This document shows, piece after piece, positions 55,301 through 63,983 of a stretch of 64,000 bases of DNA. The translations under genes and the position numbers were made by a program. Each line of letters begins with the position of its first letter. The first letter of the stretch is position 1. The DNA comes from CAYLYU01 sp964501925 (GTDB lineage: Bacteria > Pseudomonadota > Zetaproteobacteria > Mariprofundales > Mariprofundaceae): positions 62,001 to 126,000 of the forward strand of contig CAZCTM010000001.1 in the NCBI GenBank assembly GCA_964501925.1. The letters are read 5' to 3'. The notes below the pieces were generated by a model. That model was not told the origin of the DNA, searched no databases, and saw only the letters and a program-made list of their open reading frames with translations.

Positions 55301-55443
55301 GCATGAAGACCTACAAACTCGAAGTGTCCTTCACGACACCTGCTTTTCTGGGCGGGGCGGATCAGTCCGGCCGATGGACGCACGTCGGCAAGCTTTCAAC
55401 GATGGGGCTGGGACGGTGTGCGGTGGAGGTGATTGAGGGATGA
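55297..55443 (+). CDS. 48-residue mini-RAMP, probably an internally deleted RAMP gene
   Basis: A short frame missed by length filters. ATG 55297 has GGGGGAGGG nine bases upstream, overlaps the previous stop, and its own TGA overlaps the cas10 ATG. Residues 1-24 (KLEVSFTTPAFLGGADQSG) resemble the start of Cmr1-like RAMP proteins, in which the sequence normally continues with an RTPPFKALLRQWWR-type segment. Residues 26-40 (RWTHVGKLSTMGLGR) resemble the C-terminal glycine-rich loop of a RAMP. The middle is missing, so this looks like an in-frame deletion that kept start, stop and coupling. Function, if any, is unknown. Confidence 0.6.
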   Translation: MSMKTYKLEVSFTTPAFLGGADQSGRWTHVGKLSTMGLGRCAVEVIEG

Positions 55444-57995
55444 AGCAGTGGGATGAGGCATGCTTCCATGTGGTGCTAGGGGCTTTACTACACGATATTG
55501 GCAAGTTTTTCGAAAGGGGAGAGTTGCTGGTCGATTATCGGACGGATGAAGGCAAGCAACAGATGCTTTGTCGCTGGAATTATGAAAGGCGGTATTGGGG
55601 ATACAAGCATGTGCTCCACACCCTCCGTTTTTGTGAAGAGTTGGGTAGGCACATCAGTATTCTGGAACCCGAAAGTGGACAAAAAGGCAAAGCGGCTGCC
55701 TCGCATTGGGTCAACATGGCTGCCCGCCACCATGTAGCGGAAGGTGAGCCGCTTGAAGTGCTGGTGCAACATGCAGATCATTTGGCCAGCTCAGAGCGGG
55801 AGCGGGGAGACTATTACGAAAAGGGCATTCATCAGCGCACCCTTCTTGAGCCCATTACGGAACGGGTAAACCTTCAAGGAGAGAATCGAGTCGTTTCTCA
55901 TCGTCTGCCAATTGCCAAGATTGATCTGACCGGCAAAGGGAATATGCCCGAGACAGTCGCGGACCTTGGACTGAAAGAAGCGGATGATATTTGGTTGTCT
56001 TCTGACCGGTTGAATGGCGACTATGAGCGTCTAGGGCAAGCATTGCTGGATGATCTGAAAAGGATGCCGACGCCCGCAAGACTGACCGCTGATTCGGCGC
56101 GAAGCGTGATGACATGCCTGCTGGCGCTGTTCGAACGTTATCTGTCCCAAGCTCCAGCCGCGACCAATGTGAGGCACCCAGACATTTCACTTTTCGATCA
56201 CCTGCGCATCACAGCGGCGATTGCCGAGGGTCTTTATAGGCACCATGCCGCACGCGGTGAATTAGATAATATCGGCGCCATCAGGCGCGAGGACCGGGAC
56301 AAGTGGTGTTTGGTATGCGGCGACTTTTCCGGTATCCAATCGTTTATTTATCGTATCACCAGCAGCGGTGCGGCCAAGGCGCTCCGTGGGCGTTCGTTGT
56401 ATATCCAACTTTTGTGTGACGCCGCTTCCGAATACCTGATGCGCAGGCTTGGGCTGATGCCGACGGCGCGCATCTACTCTTCCGGCGGCAAGTTCTATCT
56501 GTTGATTGCCGATGCGCAGAAGGATGAGCTTCGGCAGGGAGCCGAGGAGGTGAATGCGTGGCTTTTGAATGAGTTTGGGGTTGATGTATTTCTCGGCATC
56601 GGTATGGCCAACGTGTGCGCGGATGATTTTAAAGGCGGCAACATGTCAGCCAAGTGGAAGGAAGCGCATGACAATCTGATGCAAGATCGCAATCGCCGCT
56701 TCGCGAGGCAGATAGATGCGGGATTTTTTGCGCCGCAAAAATCTTTGGACAAGGGAGCGCACTGCGAGGTTTGCGGTCGGAATGATGCGGATGCAGATTT
56801 GCTGGGCGGAAGATGCGTTCAGTGCCGCAGTCTGGAGGAGCTTGGGAAAAATATCGCGGATGCAACGCACCTGTTCTGGCGTTGGGGCGGCGATGCTCCG
56901 CGGTTTGCTGGGAAACAGATTGCTAGCACTTCCTTCGATGGGCTGGGATGTACGTTGTATTTGCTGGACTCTCCCCCGGAGTTCGATTCGGATCTTGGTT
57001 CTCTGAATGAGTCGGTGCTGGAGCGGATCAACGATCCGGATTGCATGGATGGCAATGCGTTGGGCTATGCCTGCCGCTGGCGGTGGCTCGGCAAATGGGA
57101 TCGAAACAAGGAATCGGCCCACTGGGAATTCGATGATTTTGCCAGCAATACCACCGGCATCGAACGGCTTGGCGTGCTACGCATGGATGTGGATAACCTG
57201 GGGCAGCTTTTCATCCGAGGGTTTCGTTGGGCGGACAAGCAGGTAATGGGCTCGCTGTCCCGGGTGGCCACGCTTTCACGGCAGCTTGACTTCTTTTTTT
57301 CCGGTCATTTGATGCATCTGCTGAGGGATGATCAACGCACGCAGATTATCTATGCCGGAGGTGACGATCTGTTCCTGATCGGATCATGGGACGGCCTGCC
57401 GCATGTTGCGCGGAAGATTCAACAATCGTTTTCGCGTTATGCGGCGGAAAATCCCGATTTCACGATTTCTGGCGGCATGGCCATGGTTCATGGGAAATAC
57501 CCGATCTCGCATGCGGCTGAGTTGGCCGGCGAGGCAGAGGAAAGGGCCAAGGGTTTGGTACGCCGGGTGGAAGGAAAATCGCTGGAAAAAGCTGCGTTCT
57601 GCACACTGGATACGCCCATTGGATGGGAGGATTTCTCTGCGGTGGAAAGATTGCGTGGAGAGATCGAACAGACATTCATGGTGAATCGGGGAGTGCTCGG
57701 TCGGTTGCGCCATGTCGTGATGGCTCAGCAGGAGTATGTGCGGCGTAAGCACAGCGTCGGAATGGATGAGAGCAGCATTCGTGAATTGCTTTACTGGCAG
57801 CGATGGCGCTGGCTATTGGTCTATCATCTCCATCGCGTAGCAAAAAGGCATAAAGAGATTGAACCGCAGATCTCGGCGATTCGGCGTGCGGTGCTGGGCA
57901 ATGCAATCGAAGGAAGAAAAAGCGATGTTTCTGTCATCGACTGGCTGCAGTTGCCGGTTCGGTGGGCGGAGTTTTTACACAGGGAGGCGAGATGA
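55440..57995 (+). CDS. csm1: Type III-A CRISPR Cas10 (Csm1)
   Basis: Large subunit of the Csm complex, 851 residues. The N-terminal HD nuclease has LLHDIGKF with His18-Asp19. A first palm domain is near 285-400 (CLVCGDFSGIQSFIYRITSSGAAKALRGRS). A zinc module has CEVC at 442-445 and CVQC near 460. The second palm carries the GGDD cyclase motif at 640-643 (IYAGGDDLFLIG). Both the DNase and the cyclic-oligoadenylate synthase motifs look intact, so target RNA recognition should trigger second-messenger production. Start overlaps the mini-RAMP stop. Confidence 0.96.
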   Translation: MKQWDEACFHVVLGALLHDIGKFFERGELLVDYRTDEGKQQMLCRWNYERRYWGYKHVLHTLRFCEELGRHISILEPESGQKGKAAASHWVNMAARHHVAEGEPLEVLVQHADHLASSERERGDYYEKGIHQRTLLEPITERVNLQGENRVVSHRLPIAKIDLTGKGNMPETVADLGLKEADDIWLSSDRLNGDYERLGQALLDDLKRMPTPARLTADSARSVMTCLLALFERYLSQAPAATNVRHPDISLFDHLRITAAIAEGLYRHHAARGELDNIGAIRREDRDKWCLVCGDFSGIQSFIYRITSSGAAKALRGRSLYIQLLCDAASEYLMRRLGLMPTARIYSSGGKFYLLIADAQKDELRQGAEEVNAWLLNEFGVDVFLGIGMANVCADDFKGGNMSAKWKEAHDNLMQDRNRRFARQIDAGFFAPQKSLDKGAHCEVCGRNDADADLLGGRCVQCRSLEELGKNIADATHLFWRWGGDAPRFAGKQIASTSFDGLGCTLYLLDSPPEFDSDLGSLNESVLERINDPDCMDGNALGYACRWRWLGKWDRNKESAHWEFDDFASNTTGIERLGVLRMDVDNLGQLFIRGFRWADKQVMGSLSRVATLSRQLDFFFSGHLMHLLRDDQRTQIIYAGGDDLFLIGSWDGLPHVARKIQQSFSRYAAENPDFTISGGMAMVHGKYPISHAAELAGEAEERAKGLVRRVEGKSLEKAAFCTLDTPIGWEDFSAVERLRGEIEQTFMVNRGVLGRLRHVVMAQQEYVRRKHSVGMDESSIRELLYWQRWRWLLVYHLHRVAKRHKEIEPQISAIRRAVLGNAIEGRKSDVSVIDWLQLPVRWAEFLHREAR

Positions 57996-58450
57996 AAGAT
58001 CAGCGAAACAATCGGCTGCGTAACGGGAAACAACAGGGTGGACAGAAGCAAACGCAGGGTTCACGCGACGGGAATGTTCCCAAAAAAGAGGATGTGCAGC
58101 GTTTTGTCTGGGACGAAGAGGCTGTCAAGGACATGGTGAGAGCAGCGGAAAGTCTTGGGCAGCATTTGAAAAACAAGAAGGTGACATCCACCCAGCTTCG
58201 CAACGCCTATGGCACGATGAAAAAACTGGAGATGGTGGGATGGAACGCAAAAACGCGCACCAAGGTGATGCTGATCAAACCTCGCCTTGCATATGCTGCG
58301 GAAAGACATGGGCATGGCATGAAGGATCTGAACAATGTTATTGGCTGGGCCATAGACGCCATTCGGGACGAGGAAGAGGAAGACTTTCGGAGATTCTGCA
58401 ACTTTTTTGAGGCTATCGTCGCATATTTCAGGGCAGCGGGAGGAAAATGA
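57992..58450 (+). CDS. csm2: Csm2, small subunit of the type III-A complex
   Basis: Small helical protein of 152 residues from ATG 57992 (ATGA overlap with csm1, GGGAGGCGAG upstream). The first 40 residues are polar and basic (Gln/Arg/Gly/Lys rich) and probably disordered. The rest is helical (KKVTSTQLRNAYGTMKKLE ... MLIKPRLAYAAERHG ... FEAIVAYFRA), which is the Csm2 pattern. It lines the belly of the complex. The N-terminal tail is longer than in most Csm2 proteins. Confidence 0.9.
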   Translation: MKDQRNNRLRNGKQQGGQKQTQGSRDGNVPKKEDVQRFVWDEEAVKDMVRAAESLGQHLKNKKVTSTQLRNAYGTMKKLEMVGWNAKTRTKVMLIKPRLAYAAERHGHGMKDLNNVIGWAIDAIRDEEEEDFRRFCNFFEAIVAYFRAAGGK

Positions 58451-59217
58451 TGGGTAACACGAACAAGACTCCGAAGTTGGAAGCGAAGATCGTTGTTTCT
58501 GGCGAACTGATTGCCGAGACAGGTCTGCACATCGGCGGCAATTCGGTGGGTATGGCGATTGGCGGTGCTGATTCCGTCGTGGTGCGCAATCCATTGACCA
58601 ATGAACCCTATATTCCCGGATCCTCTCTGCGCGGCAAGATGCGCTCACTGATGGAACGCGTGCGGGGTGATGAACAGCAAAACAGGGAAGAAGGCGGCTT
58701 CTCGGTCAAGACAAACAAAAAGGGAGAACTGGAGGTGCTTGCTGGCAAAGATCCGAGCACCATGCTCGGCAGGTTTTTCGGCACCTCGGCCGAAACCGGT
58801 GGCACGCCGACGCGGTTGACGGTGCGGGACTGCCTCCTGTTGCCGGACAGTGTGGAAGATCTGAGCAATGCCCCGAATACCGATATGCCGATGACGGAAG
58901 TCAAAACCGAAGTATGGATCGATCGTATTACTTCGGCGGCGAACCCACGGCAAATCGAACGGGTGCCGGCAGGCGCACGCTTTCGATTCGAGGTCGTGAT
59001 CGACGTACTCGAGGGAGATGATGAGAAGAAGTGGCTTGACTTTCTTAAGGAAGGCATGCGCCTTGTCGAGGCGGATAGCCTTGGAGGTTCGGGCAGTCGG
59101 GGATATGGCCAGGTGCGTTTCGAGGACGTGAAGGCGGTAAGGCGATCGGTCGAGTGGTATAAAAATCCGGGGGTTCACCATGAAACGCCGCTGAATTTCA
59201 ACTCAGCCGATGGTTGA
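58447..59217 (+). CDS. csm3: Csm3, backbone RAMP and target-RNA nuclease
   Basis: Cas7-group RAMP of 256 residues. The signature TGLHIGGN ... GGADSVVVRNPLTNEPYIPGSSLRGKMRSLMER is clear. Asp42 aligns with the catalytic Asp33 of Streptococcus thermophilus Csm3, so target RNA cleavage every six bases is expected. The C-terminal loop is SLGGSGSRGYGQVRFE. It overlaps csm2 by four bases and csm4 by eight. Confidence 0.95.
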   Translation: MMGNTNKTPKLEAKIVVSGELIAETGLHIGGNSVGMAIGGADSVVVRNPLTNEPYIPGSSLRGKMRSLMERVRGDEQQNREEGGFSVKTNKKGELEVLAGKDPSTMLGRFFGTSAETGGTPTRLTVRDCLLLPDSVEDLSNAPNTDMPMTEVKTEVWIDRITSAANPRQIERVPAGARFRFEVVIDVLEGDDEKKWLDFLKEGMRLVEADSLGGSGSRGYGQVRFEDVKAVRRSVEWYKNPGVHHETPLNFNSADG

Positions 59218-60145
59218 TATCTGCTACAAGCTTCGTTTTGAAGCGCCGCTGCATGTCGACGGCCGGGGCACGGCTTATTACGAACGCGCCGAACATTTCA
59301 TTCGCTCGGATACGCTGAGTGCGGCGATTTCCTCCAACTGGCTCCAGCTTTTCCCCGCAGATGCTTCGATCATTGCCAACCCTCCATGGCTGGTTTCGTC
59401 GCTGTTTCCGTATTTTCGGGATCTTCTGTTTCTGCCGCGACCGATTGCCAGCAGAGCAATAAGCTCCGATCCGGAGCATGCGAAGAAGATCAAAAAGCTC
59501 CAGTGGCTTGAACTTTCGATCTGGAAGTCGGTGGCGGAAGGCGCGCCTGACTGGCACCGAGGAATCGAGTCGGGAGAGGGAGGGGTTGCGTCACGGCAGA
59601 GTCTTCCAGTGCTCTGGCTCGAGGAAGGCAAGCCGAGGATTGCAGTAGATCGCGGCAACAACGGAGCTGCTGAAGGACGGATCTTTCATTTCTCCCGGGT
59701 ACACTATCGCCAGGATGCCGGTCTGTATTTTTTCGCTCGATTCGAGAACGACGCAGTTCGCGAAAAGTTCGAAGCGGCATTGCGACTGTTGGGCGATTGC
59801 GGCATAGGTTCGGACAGAAATTGCGGCCATGGGCGATTTTGCTTCCGTAGCGAGAAAACAACCATGCCAAATCCGGCGCGCCCGGTCTGCCTGTCTCTTT
59901 GCTCTCCCGATCCGGAGACGGATATGGAAGATGGCTGGCTGGATGACGCGGCATACGATCTGGTCCGGCGCGGCGGTTGGATTGGGGGCTCTTCCTGGCG
60001 CAAGGCTTCGCTGCGCATGTTCGTCGAAGGCAGCCAGTTTCCGCGCTGTCTCAATGGCAGGATGGTCGACGTCGGCCGGCATCCGGTTCATGGCCATCCT
60101 GTATGGCGTGACGGCAGGGCTTTCATGGTCGGAGGAATGCCATGA
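59210..60145 (+). CDS. csm4: Csm4, 5'-handle-binding RAMP
   Basis: Cas5-group RAMP of 311 residues. Opening motif VDICYKLRFEAPLHVDGRGTAYYERAEHFIRSDTLSAAI is typical of Csm4 (RSDTL). The glycine-rich loop is GDCGIGSDRNCGHGRF (near 200-215), and the C-terminus has GGWIGGSSWRKASLRMFVEGS. It caps the crRNA 5' handle and contacts Cas10. Confidence 0.92.
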   Translation: MVDICYKLRFEAPLHVDGRGTAYYERAEHFIRSDTLSAAISSNWLQLFPADASIIANPPWLVSSLFPYFRDLLFLPRPIASRAISSDPEHAKKIKKLQWLELSIWKSVAEGAPDWHRGIESGEGGVASRQSLPVLWLEEGKPRIAVDRGNNGAAEGRIFHFSRVHYRQDAGLYFFARFENDAVREKFEAALRLLGDCGIGSDRNCGHGRFCFRSEKTTMPNPARPVCLSLCSPDPETDMEDGWLDDAAYDLVRRGGWIGGSSWRKASLRMFVEGSQFPRCLNGRMVDVGRHPVHGHPVWRDGRAFMVGGMP

Positions 60146-61428
60146 AAATGAAGTTGAAGATGGAGGTGCTGACGCCGCTACATGTGGGCAGCGGTGTGGA
60201 GATGCTCAATGGCATTGATTTCATCGGTCAAGAGGGAATACCGCTTGTGGTCGATCATCAAGCCGTGTTTGAGCAGCTCGCTGAAAAGGGCATGGATAAA
60301 CTTGGTGCAGTTCATAGGATTGATGAACTGCTGCACCAACTGGACGGCCAAACGCCGGGTTATTCCCTTTCTGTTCTGCATGGGGACAAGTCTGTCCCGG
60401 AGCGCATCCGGCAGCAGCTCAAGGACGCGCACTGGCGGGCCTTGGTTCCGGGCTCGTCGCTCAAGGGCGCGATTCGAACGGCGTTGATGGCCGAGCGGTT
60501 GCGCAGGCAACCACCGAGGCCTGAAGCCATCCCCATTTTTGATCAAGGAAAAAGAAGGCCCTCCGTCAGGGAGAAAGTTTCTTCGCAAAAGGTTGCCAAG
60601 GGAGTCTTCGGAAAAAGTCCGAATTTCGACTGGATGCGCATCTGGAAGGTAGGGGATGTTGCATTTGACGTATCCGCGTTGCGCCTTGCTGATGTGCGTT
60701 TCATGAATCTGGTGGAAGATCCGCCGGTCGCGGGCTGGAAAGACATGCCTTCCAGGAAGAACTTTACAACCTGGAAGAAAGCCCATGGCGTGCATGTAGA
60801 GGTGTTGATGCCCGGCGCGATGGCAAAATGTTCGATCGTGCTGGATAATGTTTTGTATCAAAATGCTCATCGTCGCTTGCGCTGGGATCAGGCAATCCGT
60901 GACTTCGAGAGATTGCGCGCGATATTGAATGCCCATGCACACTATCGTCTGGAGAGGGAACGGAACTTCTATCTTCAGCGCGACCTTGATGTGCCCTGGC
61001 GCACATGCGAACAGGTGCAGGACATCATGAAGCGCGATGCCAAGGCCATCTACCTGCAAATGGGCTGGGGAAACGGATGGCGGGGCATGACAGGCGATTG
61101 GCAAGAGGATGTAGGCATCGAAAAGCAAATGCGCAGGTTGTATCGCTTGGGGAAAAAGGAGTATTCGATCTTTCCCAAGACTCGCCGGTTGGCCGTTGCC
61201 GGGGGTGAGCCATCTCTTCCATTCGGCTGGGTGCGTCTATGGCTTGAGAGTGAGGATAATGAAATCCGGCGTGGCGGAATTCTGATATTGAACAAGAGCA
61301 AGGAGACATCGACCGGTCAGGCGGGTAAGCCCGAGGAAAGGCAGAACATGCCAAACAGCGAGCCAGATGCGGAACTGTTGGCCAAACTGGAGGAACTGAA
61401 GAAAAAGGGGATCGGAGGCAGGCGGTGA
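60142..61428 (+). CDS. csm5: Csm5, complex-capping RAMP
   Basis: RAMP of 428 residues. Starts KLKMEVLTPLHVGSGVEM and carries PGSSLKGAIRTALMAERL near 110-127, the Csm5 signature. A Glu/Lys-rich tail with ELLAKLEELKKKGIGGRR follows, longer than the core domain needs. It sits at the crRNA 3' end of the complex. Four-base overlaps with both csm4 and the next gene. Confidence 0.92.
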   Translation: MKMKLKMEVLTPLHVGSGVEMLNGIDFIGQEGIPLVVDHQAVFEQLAEKGMDKLGAVHRIDELLHQLDGQTPGYSLSVLHGDKSVPERIRQQLKDAHWRALVPGSSLKGAIRTALMAERLRRQPPRPEAIPIFDQGKRRPSVREKVSSQKVAKGVFGKSPNFDWMRIWKVGDVAFDVSALRLADVRFMNLVEDPPVAGWKDMPSRKNFTTWKKAHGVHVEVLMPGAMAKCSIVLDNVLYQNAHRRLRWDQAIRDFERLRAILNAHAHYRLERERNFYLQRDLDVPWRTCEQVQDIMKRDAKAIYLQMGWGNGWRGMTGDWQEDVGIEKQMRRLYRLGKKEYSIFPKTRRLAVAGGEPSLPFGWVRLWLESEDNEIRRGGILILNKSKETSTGQAGKPEERQNMPNSEPDAELLAKLEELKKKGIGGRR

Positions 61429-62510
61429 AGCCGGCTTATATCATCAGCCTGTGCGGCACAAGCTGCCTGACCAATGTGGCGGGAGACCTTCGGCGAATGG
61501 TGACGAAACATGCCAATGCGCCGGATGCTTCCCACATGCCCGAACAGGACAGAGCGGAACTTGAAAAACTGATTGACAAGGTGCGAGACAACCTGAACAC
61601 AGCGTCTCTTGAACAAGCCAGAAAGCTGAGTGCGGAAATCAATAGTCTGACCGCCTTCTACGAAGGAGATTTCTGCAAGGGAAGGATGGATCAGCATGTT
61701 CTGATCCATACGGATACCTGGCTAGGGAAAGCGGCGGCGGAGTGTATCTGCAATGCCCTGAAGGCATTGGGGATTATTAATGTGCAGACGATCTCGTTTG
61801 GTGGGCTGCGTACCGATTCGATGGTGAACTTCCGGGCGGCATTGGGGGAGATGGCTCGCTGGTGTCACTACAACATTCCATCGAAAGGCGTTCATGTTGT
61901 CTTCAATCTGACCGGCGGATTCAAGAGCGTGCAGGGTTTCATGCAGACCCTGGGGCTGTTTTACGCGGACGAGCGTGTTTACCTGTTCGAGGGAAGCAAT
62001 GAGTTGTTGCGTATTCCACGTCTTCCCGTGCGCATGGATGCAACCGAGGATGTCAAGAATCATCTGCGAACGATTCGGCGTTTGTCCCTAGATTTGTCAA
62101 CAGATGGTGATGTCCCCGACCTTTACGTGCATAAAATCGATGGTGAACATTTTCTTTCCGAATGGGGTGAGCTGGTCTGGCAACAGGAGAAAGACGCTAT
62201 TTATCGGGAACGCCTCTGGCCCGAAGCCAGCGAGCGCTACCGTTATGCCGATAAGTTCGTGAAGCGGGTCGAATCATTGCCGGGGGATCGAAAGCTTCAG
62301 GTCAACTTGCGCATGGATGAACTGGCGCGCTATCTGGAGCTGTCGGACAAGCCGAATCCCAAGTCCTTGAACTTCAAGGCCCTTCAGGGGAATCCATGTC
62401 CTCCTTGCACGCATGAGTTTCGGGCATGGTCGGATGGCAATGCCAGCCGCATCTTCGGTTGGTTTGATGACAATGTTTTCATCGTGGACAGGCTGGAAAA
62501 GCATTTGTGA
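61425..62510 (+). CDS. CARF-RelE effector, Cami1-like predicted mRNA interferase
   Basis: Protein of 361 residues from GTG 61425. The N-terminal half is a CARF domain of the APE2256 type: ISLCGTSCLTNVAG at the start and FNLTGGFKSVQGFMQ with N161-TGG. The last about 80 residues match RelE/ParE-type toxins: ADKFVKRVESLPG, LNFKALQG, then THEFRAWSDGNASRIFGWFDD with Arg333 and Arg342 as candidate RNA-contact residues. This is the architecture of Cami1 (Allochromatium vinosum), a ribosome-dependent mRNA nuclease switched on by cyclic oligoadenylate. Activity here is inferred. It replaces Csm6 in the operon order. Confidence 0.85.
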   Translation: MKPAYIISLCGTSCLTNVAGDLRRMVTKHANAPDASHMPEQDRAELEKLIDKVRDNLNTASLEQARKLSAEINSLTAFYEGDFCKGRMDQHVLIHTDTWLGKAAAECICNALKALGIINVQTISFGGLRTDSMVNFRAALGEMARWCHYNIPSKGVHVVFNLTGGFKSVQGFMQTLGLFYADERVYLFEGSNELLRIPRLPVRMDATEDVKNHLRTIRRLSLDLSTDGDVPDLYVHKIDGEHFLSEWGELVWQQEKDAIYRERLWPEASERYRYADKFVKRVESLPGDRKLQVNLRMDELARYLELSDKPNPKSLNFKALQGNPCPPCTHEFRAWSDGNASRIFGWFDDNVFIVDRLEKHL

Positions 62511-62812
62511 GCACGGTCTGGTTCGTCTCCCGCCACCGTGGCGCGGTGGAGTGGGTCGCGCGGCGGGGTATCGAGGTGGACGAAGAGGTGGATCATCTGG
62601 ACGTCGACAGGGTACAGGGGGGCGACACGGTGATCGGCACGCTGCCGGTGCATCTGGCCGCCAAGGTCTGCAAAAAAGGCGCCCGTTACCTCCACCTCTC
62701 TATAGATATTCCGCCTGAGCTGCGCGGCAGGGAAATGTCGGTCGAGGACATGCAGCGCTGTGGTGCCCGGCTGGAAGAATTTTACGTCAAAAAGGTTGAT
62801 GGCAACCAGTAA
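62507..62812 (+). CDS. csx16: Csx16 (VVA1548 family), predicted ring nuclease
   Basis: Protein of 101 residues from GTG 62507, overlapping the previous stop. Opening TVWFVSRHRGAVEWVARRG, then VDRVQGGDTVIGTLPVHLAAKVCKKGARYLHLSIDIP fits the Csx16 family, always found in type III loci. The family has been reported to degrade cyclic oligoadenylates, which would shut off the neighbouring CARF effectors. The start of the next gene lies within its last 14 bases. Confidence 0.88.
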   Translation: MSTVWFVSRHRGAVEWVARRGIEVDEEVDHLDVDRVQGGDTVIGTLPVHLAAKVCKKGARYLHLSIDIPPELRGREMSVEDMQRCGARLEEFYVKKVDGNQ

Positions 62813-63983
62813 CGTCCACATCTGCATCGTATCGGATCAGGTGCTGGCCAACCTGATACCCGCCCTGATGGAGCGGCCGGAAAGGGTCTATTTGGCGGCA
62901 AGCACCGGCATGACGGAAAAGGGAAAGACGGAACTCCTTCGGCGCATACTGGAGGAAAGAGGGATAAAGGTCGCCGTGCAGCAGGGGCTTCCCGACATGA
63001 ATCTCGCTGCCATGCGTAATTTTGCGCAAGACCTTCTCGATAGAGTGAGAAGGGAAGGGGGGAATGCGAAGGTGACGCTCAACGTTACCGGAGGCACCAA
63101 GCTGATGACGCTGGCCCTGTTCGACGCATGTAGCTCCGGGGTGGACCGGATCATCTACACGCATACGGATCGCGATCTGATCGAGGAGCTTCCGAAGGAC
63201 CTGAAGGGAGGCGAAGTCACCGGGAAGATCGAGCCTGTGCTCGATGTTCCCACATACCTCAGGGCTCATGGGTTCCGCTGCCTGAAGTCCAGGAGCGACG
63301 GACGGAGATGGAGGGATCGGTGCCTCGTACGCCTGGACCTCACGGAGGCTTTCGTGCAAATCTCCCTGCGCCATGAAAGATTCCTGGGTGCACTCAATTA
63401 TGCCGCCTCCAATGCCCTGGGCGGCGGCGGGAACCTTTCCCGGCCCGAACAGGACCTGAGCCACAGGCTCGGTCCGCAAAAACAAGTCTTTCTGGCACAT
63501 CTCGTAGAAAAAGGTCTCCTGTACTGGGATGGAAAACAAAGTGTGGAGTTTTGCGATGTGGAATCCGCCCGCTATGTGGGCGGTGGATGGCTGGAGGAAT
63601 ACGCCTGGCTGAAGCTTGCCTCACTCCGGCCCGACGATGTGCGCTGCGGCGTCGAGGGCCGCTGGGAGAGGGCGCGCAAGGTGATGAACGAGTTCGATGT
63701 CGTGGCCGTGCACAACAACCGCTTGCTGCTGATCGAGTGCAAGACCCTGCGCATGGATCGGGAAGGCATGAGGGACACGGAAATCCTTTACAAGCTGGAC
63801 AGCCTGGCGATGGACCTCAAGGGACTCTATGGCTCCGTGCTCCTTCTTTCCGCCCGCGTACCCACCGATGCCATGAAAAGGCGCGCTCGCCAGCAGAATA
63901 TCGCGCTCATCGGTCCTGGGGAGCTGGTGCATCTGGATGGACCCCTGCTGCACTGGATGGAGTCAGGAAAACTTTCTCCCTGA
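62799..63983 (+). CDS. Card1/Can2-type CARF nuclease (DUF1887)
   Basis: Protein of 394 residues from ATG 62799. CARF domain: residues 1-130 with VTLNVTGGTKLMTLAL (TGGTK at 97-101). The C-terminal PD-(D/E)xK nuclease shows LEEY (Glu266, Glu267), NEFDVV (Asp300) and LLIECKT (Glu313, Lys315), the set expected for Card1/Can2 metal-dependent cleavage of single-stranded DNA and RNA or nicking of DNA. Activated by cyclic tetra-adenylate in characterised relatives. Last complete gene of the window; 17 bases follow. Confidence 0.9.
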   Translation: MATSNVHICIVSDQVLANLIPALMERPERVYLAASTGMTEKGKTELLRRILEERGIKVAVQQGLPDMNLAAMRNFAQDLLDRVRREGGNAKVTLNVTGGTKLMTLALFDACSSGVDRIIYTHTDRDLIEELPKDLKGGEVTGKIEPVLDVPTYLRAHGFRCLKSRSDGRRWRDRCLVRLDLTEAFVQISLRHERFLGALNYAASNALGGGGNLSRPEQDLSHRLGPQKQVFLAHLVEKGLLYWDGKQSVEFCDVESARYVGGGWLEEYAWLKLASLRPDDVRCGVEGRWERARKVMNEFDVVAVHNNRLLLIECKTLRMDREGMRDTEILYKLDSLAMDLKGLYGSVLLLSARVPTDAMKRRARQQNIALIGPGELVHLDGPLLHWMESGKLSP

